Below are positions 1 to 8,310 of a stretch of DNA of 47,787 nucleotides, in pieces. A model generated the notes under the pieces. It saw nothing but the letters and a program-made list of their open reading frames with translations. It did not search any database and was not told the origin of the DNA. The position numbers and the translations under genes are program-made. The stretch's first letter is position 1. Each line of letters opens with the position of its first letter. The stretch is taken from assembly GCA_022821385.1 (NCBI GenBank), contig JAJEDR010000022.1, positions 1 to 47,787 of the forward strand. Reading direction: 5' to 3'. Source of the stretch: Rhodothermales bacterium (GTDB lineage Bacteria > Bacteroidota > Rhodothermia > Rhodothermales > Bin80).

Positions 1-256
1 TTGCGTCGTAGATAGCGGTATCACCGTGTGGATGATACTTACCCATGGTATCTCCGACAATCGTGGCGCTCTTCCTGTAGCGAGCATTGGGATACAGGCG
101 AAGCCCGGTGAACATGGCAAACAGGATTCGCCGCTGAACCGGTTTCAGCCCATCACGAATATCTGGCAACGCCCTGCTGGTGATTACCGACAGAGCATAG
201 TTCAGGTATCGAGTTTCGGTGACTTCATGAAGTGGTGCGGGAGATACGCTATCCAT
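1..256 (-). CDS. parC: DNA topoisomerase IV subunit A, N-terminal fragment
   Basis: Reverse-strand reading from the ATG at 256 to the window edge gives 85 residues of the type II topoisomerase A-subunit N-terminus. The ParC-like opening [17 protein letters not shown] (9-25) is followed by [21 protein letters not shown] (28-48) and the breakage-reunion region with [14 protein letters not shown] (66-79). ParC with ParE decatenates daughter chromosomes. The opening matches ParC better than GyrA. In the quinolone-resistance region the residues at E. coli ParC positions 80 and 84 are Thr and Asp (Ser and Glu in E. coli). The ATG at 266 is followed by a stop, so 256 is the start. The active-site Tyr and C-terminal domain lie outside the window. 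I am sure of the family and fairly sure of ParC over GyrA. Confidence 0.9.
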   Translation of the reverse strand, partial: MDSVSPAPLHEVTETRYLNYALSVITSRALPDIRDGLKPVQRRILFAMFTGLRLYPNARYRKSATIVGDTMGKYHPHGDTAIYDA

Positions 257-902
257 TTGGGAGCATAACAAAATCGATGTCTACTGCACAAATACAATTC
301 TACGTTTAAGCGTACTGCCAACTTCCCTTTTTTCCTCTATACCCATGTGACGATTCAGCAAAGAATGTTGGACGGTTTCAAGCGAGCTATATGGAATCAC
401 TCGGTTTAGAACGGCAGCTGCTCCGTATCGGGAACACTACCCATTTATAATTCTCAGAGCAAATCCGATTTACAAGACTAATTTACGCCAAGTATCCTGG
501 ATGGTTATGATTAACGGTGGTCAACTATATGAAATATCTGACACATGCCGGTTTGAACAAAATAGTACATTTACATTGGGATTTGAGGGCCAGTAATGAT
601 GTCCATAAACTGGATTTGTGAATTCCGTGTCGGGTAAAAGCCTGACCGGTTTCGTCCGATGTCCAGCCGCCCCCTGCCCTCGAATTCCTGTCCGATGCCG
701 CTCATCCACATTTCACAGGATTGCCCAGCATCTTATATTCTGAGTCACAATCCATCGGTGCGGAAATTTGAGGGCAGAAATACTACTCACAGGTTACACT
801 GTGAACGAACAGCGGTCTCCTCCCGTTGGATGTTACCTGAATCTAAAGCAATACTGATCTCGTTCCGAAGGATGAATACCCTGCAGCCCGGTTCATAATT
901 TG
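257..902. other. Intergenic region without a recognised gene
   Basis: About 645 bases between the divergent parC start and the exported protein at 903. Short open frames exist on both strands (for example 521-709 minus and 659-898 plus), but their translations have no recognisable motif, look low in hydrophobic order and overlap each other. I see no tRNA or rRNA-like folding and no clear terminator. It must hold promoters for parC and for the 903 gene. It could also contain decayed coding DNA. Confidence 0.5.
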
Positions 903-1643
903 ATGCGTCGTTCAGTGCCTCAATTACGGGCAATCTTGCTATTTGGCGTATTTGCCTTTCTGCTCACCAATGCAACCTGTTCCTCTCCTCCACTACCACC
1001 AAGTGCGGAAGAACGTGAGGCTGCTGCCGCGGTCCGTGAAATCCTCTCCACCACACGAACAGGCGATATTTCAGACGCATTTTCCAGGGCATCGGAATGG
1101 CCGCATACCCGGCACGATCGTACAGAAGGTCGCGGAGAGCATTCGTACAACTCTCTAACGCACCTGATACGGGTAGATTCATCGGGTACATCTTTTATCG
1201 TTGCAGGCTCGGACTCTACTGATTCGGGAGAATTGTCTGCTTTGGTAGATGGCATAATACCCGAGGAAGCCGCATACTTGCTGGATCGGTTCGAGGATGA
1301 TTTTTTGTATCAAATACAAGAGGATGCCCGTTATTGGTCTCAGCCCGCACATGTGATCACCATTACAGCTCGGCCAGGTGCAAACCAAGCCATCCAATCT
1401 GCTTCCTATATATTTGATGATTCTTCTGGAAAGCTGGTCTCACTGAGTTTTCGTAATCATACCCAAACGATTCTGTTTGAAGAAACATCCCAATACCAAC
1501 TCCAGTTACGTCCAGGACCTGATGGCGCTTGGGTACCTTATCGCTTGGTCGCCCGTGTCGCCCTGCAACTGCCATCGAGGCAACCGCGGTTATTCGCTCG
1601 TAATGTCACATTCTACGGATACATCACTCGGCCAGAAGGTTAG
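903..1643 (+). CDS. Exported protein of unknown function
   Basis: A 246-residue protein I do not recognise. It begins with a signal peptide: two Arg near the N-terminus, a hydrophobic run at about residues 10-22, then a Cys in the context TNATC. That is a poor lipobox, so lipoprotein status is uncertain. The rest has no obvious membrane segment and a periplasmic-protein-like mix of acidic and aromatic residues, with a C-terminal part (about 150-246) that reads like beta strands. The ATG at 903 is preceded in frame by a TTG at 900; I chose the ATG. Its 3' end overlaps the start of birA by 41 bases, so it is probably cotranscribed with birA and coaX. That overlap is the only hint of a role. Confidence 0.65.
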   Translation: MRRSVPQLRAILLFGVFAFLLTNATCSSPPLPPSAEEREAAAAVREILSTTRTGDISDAFSRASEWPHTRHDRTEGRGEHSYNSLTHLIRVDSSGTSFIVAGSDSTDSGELSALVDGIIPEEAAYLLDRFEDDFLYQIQEDARYWSQPAHVITITARPGANQAIQSASYIFDDSSGKLVSLSFRNHTQTILFEETSQYQLQLRPGPDGAWVPYRLVARVALQLPSRQPRLFARNVTFYGYITRPEG

Positions 1644-2400
1644 TGCACTACTGACTACACGAACACTAGGTCGGCCTCTACACTATGTGCACACCGTAAC
1701 GTCAACGAATACCATAGCTATGGAGGCGGCCCAACTGGATGCACCGCACGGAACGTCCTTCCTGGCAGACTATCAGACGAATGGATATGGCCGACGTGGG
1801 CGTCTCTGGCAGGCTGCTGAAGGTCAAAATCTGACCTTCAGTATAGTCCTGCACCTACCGATATCCGGCACGATCACTGGTATGGTACCCCTCGCTGCTG
1901 CACTCGCTGTATCGGAAGCCATAGCGAAAACAGTTCCACCGAATAACCCGCAGCTAAAATGGCCAAACGACATTCTGCTGGAAGGGCGAAAAGTTTGTGG
2001 AATACTGCTGCAAAGCCTCGGCGCACAAGTGAATCCCATAGTGCTAGGCATAGGGCTTAATGTAAATCAAAGCACTTTTCCGCCGGAGCTGAGCGATTCT
2101 GCAACCTCTCTGCTCCTCGTTACTGGACAACATGTTGACAGAGCATCTATGATGGCAAGTGTTCTATTACACTTAGAGAAAACTCTTGGACTTTTATCAA
2201 CGGATCCCGCGCTTGTCCGAAAACGCTATACTAAGAACTTAATGGGAGTAGGGGATAATTGTCAGATTACCGGGGTAAATGAAAAAATAATCGGCACACT
2301 AATAGGCATTGAAGAATCTGGCGCCTTAATCTTGGAGACCAGTAAGGGACTTCGCACAATCTACGCAGGTGATGTTTCGCTCGACATGGCTGACAATTGA
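1603..2400 (+). CDS. birA: Biotin-[acetyl-CoA-carboxylase] ligase
   Basis: A 265-residue biotin protein ligase that activates biotin to biotinyl-AMP and transfers it to the Lys of the biotin carboxyl carrier protein in the cytoplasm. It shows the STNT substrate motif (34-37), the biotinyl-AMP loop GYGRRGRLW (61-69), KWPNDILL (119-126) and the later GIGLNVNQ stretch. There is no N-terminal helix-turn-helix before the catalytic domain, so it is the monofunctional type and not the E. coli BirA repressor type. The frame stays open upstream to 1477, but those codons lie inside the preceding gene and have no family match, so the ATG at 1603 was chosen. Its end overlaps the coaX start, a common birA-coaX pairing that links two cofactor steps. 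Confidence 0.93.
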   Translation: MSHSTDTSLGQKVSALLTTRTLGRPLHYVHTVTSTNTIAMEAAQLDAPHGTSFLADYQTNGYGRRGRLWQAAEGQNLTFSIVLHLPISGTITGMVPLAAALAVSEAIAKTVPPNNPQLKWPNDILLEGRKVCGILLQSLGAQVNPIVLGIGLNVNQSTFPPELSDSATSLLLVTGQHVDRASMMASVLLHLEKTLGLLSTDPALVRKRYTKNLMGVGDNCQITGVNEKIIGTLIGIEESGALILETSKGLRTIYAGDVSLDMADN

Positions 2401-3124
2401 TGTCGGCAATAGTAGTACCAAGATCGGTTTGTTTTCTGGAGATGATCTCCTGAAAACAGCCAATGGAGACTCTGCTGAAGAGGTCTTGGAAGTTATCTCT
2501 GATTGGCAAGCAGAAAGCCCAATTATGCGTATAGGTCTGTGCAGCGTGGTACCTCAGCAATCAGACCTCCTCCTCTCAGGCATACACCAATTTTCAGGCG
2601 CACCTGTATTCCGTGTTGACAGCGGTGTTAAACTCCCTCTCCAAATTGGTCATACTCCGGCCGAAACCCTCGGCCCTGACCGATTAGCTGCGGCATGTTA
2701 TGCCGTATACAAAAAATCCGGTGCTCATATCATCATTGACGCAGGCACAGCCATCACTATTGACGTCGTAAATGAAAATAAAACCTTTCTTGGCGGCGTA
2801 ATTATGCCCGGGCCGGTAATTGCCAATCTCGCGCTGGCTAACTACACCGCACAACTACCCGAGATACCGCTTACTTTGCCGGACGGAGCTCTAGGACATT
2901 CTACGGTTGATGCACTTCGACATGGTGTCGTCCACGGCACGGCAGATGCAGCCATGGGGGCTATTGTACGCATCACTGAGTCCTTAGCGAGCACCCCCAC
3001 GATTACACTTACTGGTGGCTGGCACAGTCTATTGGTTGACAAGATACCACAGGCCCGGATAGATCCCCATCTCGTCCTTCATGGGATCAGGTTACTTATG
3101 CATTTAAATCCGCAACCCGCTTGA
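2372..3124 (+). CDS. coaX: Type III pantothenate kinase
   Basis: A 250-residue CoaX-type kinase that phosphorylates pantothenate in the first step of CoA synthesis. It belongs to the ASKHA fold: the N-terminal phosphate loop is IDVGNSSTKIGLF (9-21), the conserved LGPDRLAAACYA follows near 101-112, then IIIDAGTAITIDVV at about 125-138, a GG..MPG turn and a late LTGG motif. Length is typical. Two start codons sit together, GTG at 2369 and ATG at 2372; the ATG is preferred. It overlaps the end of birA by 29 bases, suggesting translational coupling. Its 3' end overlaps the convergent ybaK gene by 29 bases. Confidence 0.93.
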   Translation: MFRSTWLTIDVGNSSTKIGLFSGDDLLKTANGDSAEEVLEVISDWQAESPIMRIGLCSVVPQQSDLLLSGIHQFSGAPVFRVDSGVKLPLQIGHTPAETLGPDRLAAACYAVYKKSGAHIIIDAGTAITIDVVNENKTFLGGVIMPGPVIANLALANYTAQLPEIPLTLPDGALGHSTVDALRHGVVHGTADAAMGAIVRITESLASTPTITLTGGWHSLLVDKIPQARIDPHLVLHGIRLLMHLNPQPA

Positions 3125-3578
3125 CGCAAGTTACTTTGCCCAGTGTAGCCAGGAAATCGGGAGAACAGGCAAACACTGTAAACGGGCCCCCTGCTGCCGC
3201 CCACACTTTTTCATACTGCAAAAGATCTTCATCTACGAAAGTGGGGATCGGCTGCGGGTGACCCACCGGAGCAACACCACCTATGGCATATCCCGTATGC
3301 TGTCGTACAAAATCTGCTCGTGCTCGCGTAATCGGGGTACCCATGAGGGCCGCAAGTCGTTCTTCGTCCACAAAATTGGCACCACTGGCCAACACCAATA
3401 CGGGCACCTCGTCTGCACGAAAAACGAGAGATTTAACAATCTGCCCAACAGTACAGCCAACCGCAGATGCTGCCTCTGCTGCTGTTCGTGTCGATTCGGC
3501 TAGCTTGACAACATGCACATCCAATCCAAGCGTTCGGAGCGTGTCCTGAACATGCTCCGCCTTTGCCGACAATGTCAT
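3096..3578 (-). CDS. YbaK/EbsC-family aminoacyl-tRNA deacylase
   Basis: A 160-residue single-domain member of the YbaK/ProX editing family, which hydrolyses mischarged tRNAs such as Cys-tRNA(Pro). Visible family features are the conserved Lys in QIVKSLVF (about 46-53), the alternating strand VPVLVLASG, and the glycine-rich motif GYAIGGVAPVGH (about 96-107) that lines the substrate pocket. Exact specificity (Cys, Ala or other) cannot be read from sequence. It lies just upstream of the M28 peptidase gene with an ATGA start-stop overlap (3575-3578), so both are likely one minus-strand transcript. Its 3' end runs 29 bases into coaX on the opposite strand. Confidence 0.88.
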   Translation of the reverse strand: MTLSAKAEHVQDTLRTLGLDVHVVKLAESTRTAAEAASAVGCTVGQIVKSLVFRADEVPVLVLASGANFVDEERLAALMGTPITRARADFVRQHTGYAIGGVAPVGHPQPIPTFVDEDLLQYEKVWAAAGGPFTVFACSPDFLATLGKVTCVKRVADLNA

Positions 3579-5815
3579 TCAGGCTTCATGGAATTCGTGG
3601 CATGGTCAATAGCCAATGCTACTTCATCCAATACCTCGGCGAGCAGGTTCACCTGAGTTTCCACTTCCTCCCATTCCCGCTGTTCAATGGCTTCGCGAAC
3701 ACCAGGCAATGTCTTTACTCCATATCCAGTGTAATAACCAGGTGCGTAGATGTAATGTCTGAACCACGGCCGCCCGGGTAGCCCCTCATCACGCGTCATT
3801 GTGCGCTCCAACTGGATTAGTTGCTGATTAAGGCTTGTGCGTTGCGACTCAGACAAGTTATCTAGTTGAGCTGCTACGGTTTCGTCAAAGGCTTGAGCAG
3901 ATGCAGCCACGCGTGCAACAGCATTCCTAATTGGCGCAAAGTTGAGGTATGTAACAGGATCCTTCATCTTCGGAGCGACATACTGTTTGGTTGGGTCTGC
4001 AGCCAATACAAACGAATTCGTTTCAACCATATGGTTGTGACGGACTGTTTCCTGACGCATGGTGGTGGCCAGCGCGGTGACTTCTTCTAAATATCCTTGT
4101 AGACTTTCCGCAAAGTTCTGTAAACGTACCGGCACAACTTCTGCATTAGCTACCCGCAACGTTAATCGACCGGTTACCTGCGCCAAGGCTCTGCCATATT
4201 CAAATCCTGGATCTCCGAATCGTACATAGTATTCAAATGTGTCAAATGCGGAATGGTAGCTTCCTCCTCGGTTTTCTCCTCCGAATCCAATATTGAGACT
4301 TGCAATCCCCAGGTGCTGCAGAAATGGCGTGTAGTCCGATCCGCTGCCCAATGGTGAGATTCGTAAATCCGCCCGCTGATCAACCTCGGAATTGCCTTGG
4401 GCGCGCCGTTGTGCACGCACGCGTTGGCCGACAGTTACGCCAGTTTGCGGATCTTTAACACTTGCAGCAACTTCATTCACCAAGCGCTCGAGCGTATGTG
4501 ATCCACCTGCATCCAGGAATCCCCGTCCATTGCTGTCCGTATTTATATAGATTATCGCTTTTTTGCGGAGTTCGTCTGCATGATCTTCCACCCATTCAGT
4601 AGATCCTAACAGCCCTGGCTCTTCTGCATCCCATCCAGCATACACGATAGTACGCCTAGGACGATGCCCTGCCTGGGCAAGTTCGCCAATAGCGCGTGCT
4701 TCTTCCATCAAAGCCACCATGCCACTGGTAGGATCCTGTGCTCCAAAAACCCATGCATCTCGATGGTTACCCCGGATAACCCATTCGTCGGGGTAATCCG
4801 ATCCCTTAAGTTTGGCAATCACATTATAGGCAGGTACGAGCGACCAATCAAATGCAAGCTTGAGCCTCGCACGAGCAGGTCCAGGACCGACCCGATATGT
4901 GATTGGCAACCCACCTCGCCAGCGTGCGGGGGCAACAGGGCCTTCCAATGCAGCCAAAAATGGTTTTGCATCGCTCCAGGAGATCGGCATTACTGGTATC
5001 CGCATCAATGTAGGGGCCTCCTCCAGTTCTAGTCGCTCAGCATCCTCCGTTGCTCCAATAAATGGGGTAAGCGGGTCTCCGGGGAATAGTGGCATGTCTG
5101 CGACCGAGCCCCGCTGAACGCCCTGATCCATACGGAAGGAGCCCTCTGGATAAACCTGTCCCTGATAAAACCCATCATCTCGAGGATCTGAATAAAGAAT
5201 GCAACCGATCGCCCCATGCTCTGCCGCCAGCTTTGGCTTGATGCCGCGCCAGGATCCCCCATACCGGGCAATCACGATCTTGCCCTCTACACTAATTCCC
5301 ATACGGGCAAGATCCTCATAATCACCCGGAATGCCTTGATTTACATAGACAAGTTCTCCGGTTATATCTCCGTCCGCACTGTAGGCATTGTACGGCGGCA
5401 GACGATTATCACGAATTGAGCTGCTCGCATCTTCTGGAATCTCCGGTTCTTGTAATTTAGCTATGTAGGGCGTTGGCGACAATAGCTCCAACTCACGTGT
5501 GATTGGGACCGGAAACAAAACTTGGTAGACCTCTGTTTGCGCTTCGTAGCCCCATGACTGAAAGCGCTGCACCATAAACTCTGCATTGGCACGGGATTGT
5601 GGGGATCCGACGTGCTGTGGGGCAGCGGTCATTTGCTCCATCCATGTCCTCAAATTTTCCTTATTTAACATTGCATCAAAGCTGGCCTCCAGGGCCAGTT
5701 GCTGGGCTGTCTGCTCCGATGAAAAACCTAGCATCGGGTCACTATGTCCACCAAAACCTGTTACGACTAATATCAGTATCAGTGGAAATCGCAACCGCTG
5801 TATTCGTCTGTGCAT
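3575..5815 (-). CDS. M28-family glutamate carboxypeptidase II-like peptidase
   Basis: A 746-residue exported zinc peptidase with the architecture of glutamate carboxypeptidase II/transferrin receptor proteins: signal anchor or signal peptide (about 5-22), an M28 scaffold interrupted by a PA (protease-associated) domain around residues 145-310, the catalytic M28 core and a C-terminal TfR-dimer helical domain. Zinc ligand motifs are visible: NHRDAWVFGAQDPTSG (His, bridging Asp), DAEEPGLLGS (catalytic Glu plus ligand Glu), INTDSN (Asp) and SYHSAFDT (His). The family removes C-terminal amino acids from peptides, often glutamate. The frame is open to 5899, but the ATG at 5815 places the hydrophobic signal at the N-terminus. 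It follows ybaK with a 4-base overlap. Confidence 0.92.
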   Translation of the reverse strand: MHRRIQRLRFPLILILVVTGFGGHSDPMLGFSSEQTAQQLALEASFDAMLNKENLRTWMEQMTAAPQHVGSPQSRANAEFMVQRFQSWGYEAQTEVYQVLFPVPITRELELLSPTPYIAKLQEPEIPEDASSSIRDNRLPPYNAYSADGDITGELVYVNQGIPGDYEDLARMGISVEGKIVIARYGGSWRGIKPKLAAEHGAIGCILYSDPRDDGFYQGQVYPEGSFRMDQGVQRGSVADMPLFPGDPLTPFIGATEDAERLELEEAPTLMRIPVMPISWSDAKPFLAALEGPVAPARWRGGLPITYRVGPGPARARLKLAFDWSLVPAYNVIAKLKGSDYPDEWVIRGNHRDAWVFGAQDPTSGMVALMEEARAIGELAQAGHRPRRTIVYAGWDAEEPGLLGSTEWVEDHADELRKKAIIYINTDSNGRGFLDAGGSHTLERLVNEVAASVKDPQTGVTVGQRVRAQRRAQGNSEVDQRADLRISPLGSGSDYTPFLQHLGIASLNIGFGGENRGGSYHSAFDTFEYYVRFGDPGFEYGRALAQVTGRLTLRVANAEVVPVRLQNFAESLQGYLEEVTALATTMRQETVRHNHMVETNSFVLAADPTKQYVAPKMKDPVTYLNFAPIRNAVARVAASAQAFDETVAAQLDNLSESQRTSLNQQLIQLERTMTRDEGLPGRPWFRHYIYAPGYYTGYGVKTLPGVREAIEQREWEEVETQVNLLAEVLDEVALAIDHATNSMKPE

Positions 5816-5941
5816 TGATGTGGGCCTTTTTCCTTGTTTGACCGTAGAATTATAAATTAGCTTACACCTCGGCTTTTTGCTTATTGATCTATCAGACATG
5901 ATACATCACATCGCTTACCTGGATCTGCAATACTAAATATA

Positions 5942-6931
5942 ATGAGTCAACTCTCTTTAGCTGTGGTCGCCAAGGGACTGGATTCCCTTTTGGATGAACA
6001 AATGACTGGCCAGGCTCGCATTGCCGCACATCTTGTTGCAGCTGCTGAGGATCAAGGCCTCTCACCCGAGGAGATCATCTCCATCTTTGATGCGATCGTA
6101 GAAAAAACAGTACTAGATGAGCTCTGGATCACTGATTCAGAGGGCGTGGTATATCTCACCAGTGTTCGTGGCGATGACGGGAAGCCAATCAGATTTAGAT
6201 TTATGGATGATCCCGACGAGCAACCACAGGCCTCTGCTTTTTTTCCTCTGCTTTCCGCCAGTATTGACAGCGACGCCGTTATCACTCAAGCGGCCCAAAC
6301 CCGGGAAATTGACTGGAATATCTTCAAGTATGTAGGCGTCAGCGGCATTGATAAACCTCGTATTGTTCAGGTTGGTAACGCCTTGGCGTTTGAGGAACAA
6401 GGTCTTTTAAACAATAGCTATGCCTCCCCCGTCATGACGGCAGCTTTGGCTGCTTTTGGTGAAGCAGATCTGCTTTCTAGCCGGTACACATCGCGAGTGG
6501 CCGAAATTCGTTCAGTCTTTGACGGGGTACTCTCAAAGCAAATGGTTGTCCAGGCTGGCCTTATTGATGCGTTCATCAGTACCACCGAAGCTGCAGGATG
6601 GTCTGTCGCAAAGACAAACTCCCATCTGCGCCGAATCGTAAATACCACTCCGATTGCAGAGATTGAGATTGCAACAACAGGAGGACAGATCGTGTTGTCA
6701 AGTTCCACCTCTCCCCGACAGCTGCGCTATCCTGAATCTTTACAAGCCATCAATGTTGATGTCATGGATGTGGTGAACCACCCAACCATGGCGCACGACG
6801 AAAATCGCCAAGCAGAAAAGACAGCCACTGTTTATAGTCCGGGACTTGCAAGGATCGTGCAGATCACAACGTTTCTGGACGATAATTCACTGGTTTCACC
6901 GCGGTTCAAGATCCCCAAAAGCAACGAATAA
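5942..6931 (+). CDS. Soluble protein with two repeated sensor-like modules
   Basis: A 329-residue protein without signal peptide or membrane segment. Two halves resemble each other. Each begins with a helix containing a QM pair (20-21 and 200-201), continues with a second helix and a strand ending in V..TS or V.SSS (about 62-75 and 241-255), and closes with RIVQ (140-143 and 304-307). The helix-plus-strand order is like Cache/PAS-type sensory modules, as found at the N-terminus of some chemoreceptors and diguanylate cyclases. No output domain (HAMP, MA, GGDEF, kinase) is present. Function is unknown; the sensor reading is inference. It is divergent from the M28 gene across 126 bases and is followed by a 530-base gap. 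Confidence 0.75.
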   Translation: MSQLSLAVVAKGLDSLLDEQMTGQARIAAHLVAAAEDQGLSPEEIISIFDAIVEKTVLDELWITDSEGVVYLTSVRGDDGKPIRFRFMDDPDEQPQASAFFPLLSASIDSDAVITQAAQTREIDWNIFKYVGVSGIDKPRIVQVGNALAFEEQGLLNNSYASPVMTAALAAFGEADLLSSRYTSRVAEIRSVFDGVLSKQMVVQAGLIDAFISTTEAAGWSVAKTNSHLRRIVNTTPIAEIEIATTGGQIVLSSSTSPRQLRYPESLQAINVDVMDVVNHPTMAHDENRQAEKTATVYSPGLARIVQITTFLDDNSLVSPRFKIPKSNE

Positions 6932-7105
6932 TATTGGGGCGGTGATCCCCCTGTCACTGCAATAGCGTTACTGTCACTTGCTAATTCGGTAAGCGCACCC
7001 TGCTCCGGGTTCTCTAAGGTGCCTTTTGAATCATTGCGAATGCTTCGCCAGCCAATGGAGTAATGATTGGTTCGGATCCGCAGTGCGGTGCAAGAGAGCG
7101 TTGGG

Positions 7106-7136
7106 CTAACTTCGCCATCTAATTTGGCGAAGTTAG
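7106..7136. repeat. Perfect 12-bp inverted repeat with 7-base loop
   Basis: CTAACTTCGCCA at 7106-7117 is the exact reverse complement of TGGCGAAGTTAG at 7125-7136, separated by TCTAATT. It could fold into a stable hairpin in RNA or be a protein-binding site. No T tract follows immediately on either strand, so it is not a textbook intrinsic terminator. It lies between the sensor-like gene and the AbiE pair. Confidence 0.8.
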
Positions 7137-7369
7137 GTTAGTTGAGTTGTATGTCTGGCAGGAACTTGACTTGACGCTTGACGAAGAGGACGACCTTTCT
7201 TGCGTCTGAGAGCGACCTGGTACCTGAAGATTAGAATACATGTACGTCCGCCGGAATTGTCCTAAAAACTGAAACCCTCTAAACCTTCGCACGGATTGGG
7301 TTTGAAATATTGCCACCCGAGGGGACACCCTACAGGAAGCAGACCAAATCAGAAATTACAAACAGGAAC

Positions 7370-7386
7370 AATGTTAACATTATAAT
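7370..7386 (+). promoter_or_regulatory. Palindrome overlapping a TATAAT-like box upstream of AbiE pair 1
   Basis: AATGTTAACATT (7370-7381) is a perfect 12-base palindrome and its last base starts TATAAT (7381-7386), the sigma-70-like -10 sequence. AbiEi-type antitoxins are known to autorepress by binding inverted repeats at their promoter, so this is a candidate operator-promoter. There is no good -35 box at standard spacing, the distance to the ATG is about 80 bases, and A+T-rich DNA makes such matches common. Confidence 0.3.
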
Positions 7387-7464
7387 ATTTTAATGGATTA
7401 TAGACATCCTTTTGAGTAGTTTTCAATACACTCTTGTGGATGCTTTTGATATAGCTTTATTTGG

Positions 7465-8310
7465 ATGGTAATGAGTCAAATAAGAACACCAAGATTAAAA
7501 TCTCTCCTTAACGACCTCCCTCCCGGATTCATCGTAGATACGGCGTGGTTGAGGGTTAGAGGGATTGACTCAAAGTCTACAAATCGCTACGTCAGCCAGG
7601 GATGGATTGAGCGTATCGTGCATGGAGTGTATCGCCGTCCACTGCCAAAAAGCGCCCACAACCGCCACAAACTGTCTTGGCCGGCAGTTCTTGTGTCCCT
7701 GCAACAACTTATGGAATACAATGTGCACTTAGGCCAGAGAAATGCTCTGAATCATGCCGGTCATGCCCATTATGTATGGATGGGGGAAGGACAAAGAATC
7801 CATCTCTACGGCAGTGCACCTTCCTGGCTTAAACGCCTCCCTACCACAGATGATATCATCTTGCATAAGTCCACATTATTCGGCGGCGATTCAATAGGGA
7901 TTATTGATAGCCATCCTGTTACCTCCGAAATGGATTGGACTGCAGGTATATGGAGTTGGCCCATAAAAGCATCATGCCCAGAGCGTGCAATTCTTGAATT
8001 GATTGCTGAACTGCGTGGGAATTCAGACTTTGAATATGTGGACCAGATCTTTGAACATTTGACAGGACTATGCCCCAAACTCCTCATGACACTCTTAAAG
8101 GCCTGCCGCAGCGTAAAGGTCCGGCGACTTTTTTTCGTATTCGCGGAACGGCAAAAGTTCGACTGGTTGGAAACCATGGAACTCCAAGAGATTGATTTCG
8201 GCAACGGACCGCGTGCACTTGTTCCAAATGGAAAGTTTCACCCTACCTATAATATCTCCCTTCCAGAGTTTTTCGTTGATACTTCATACGAAGATGCCTG
8301 CATCTTCTGA
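7465..8310 (+). CDS. AbiEi-type antitoxin/regulator, pair 1
   Basis: A 281-residue protein of the type IV toxin-antitoxin AbiEi family (AbiEi_3 with its N-terminal winged-helix domain). The diagnostic N-terminus is LLNDLPPGFIVDTAWLRVRG followed by the turn to GWIERIVHGVYRRP (about 14-57). The middle and C-terminal parts carry the HLG..NAL, GSAPSWLKRLP, SCPERAILELIAEL and KACRSVKVRRLFFVFAE segments. The family autoregulates its promoter and neutralises the AbiEii nucleotidyltransferase. The ATG at 7465 is preferred to 7471 because it aligns without gaps with the second copy and keeps a shared upstream motif (7448-7457) at the same distance. Its end overlaps the toxin gene by 17 bases. Confidence 0.88.
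   Translation: MVMSQIRTPRLKSLLNDLPPGFIVDTAWLRVRGIDSKSTNRYVSQGWIERIVHGVYRRPLPKSAHNRHKLSWPAVLVSLQQLMEYNVHLGQRNALNHAGHAHYVWMGEGQRIHLYGSAPSWLKRLPTTDDIILHKSTLFGGDSIGIIDSHPVTSEMDWTAGIWSWPIKASCPERAILELIAELRGNSDFEYVDQIFEHLTGLCPKLLMTLLKACRSVKVRRLFFVFAERQKFDWLETMELQEIDFGNGPRALVPNGKFHPTYNISLPEFFVDTSYEDACIF

Larger units (their letters stand above)
6932..7464. other. Intergenic region upstream of the first AbiE pair
   Basis: 533 bases without a convincing gene; the open frame at 7119-7328 (minus) is Ser-rich with no motif and crosses a perfect inverted repeat. The segment holds that inverted repeat (7106-7136), three CTTGAC copies close together (7165-7182) and an A+T-rich stretch with a palindrome just before the AbiE genes. 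It likely marks the left border of the inserted AbiE patch, but I see no integrase, target-site duplication or tRNA. Confidence 0.5.

Noticed and set aside
521-898. Two short frames in the gap after parC
   Set aside because: No motifs and they overlap on opposite strands; unlikely to be genes.
7165-7182. Three CTTGAC copies as a possible operator or iteron
   Set aside because: Short, partly overlapping and without regular spacing; likely chance.
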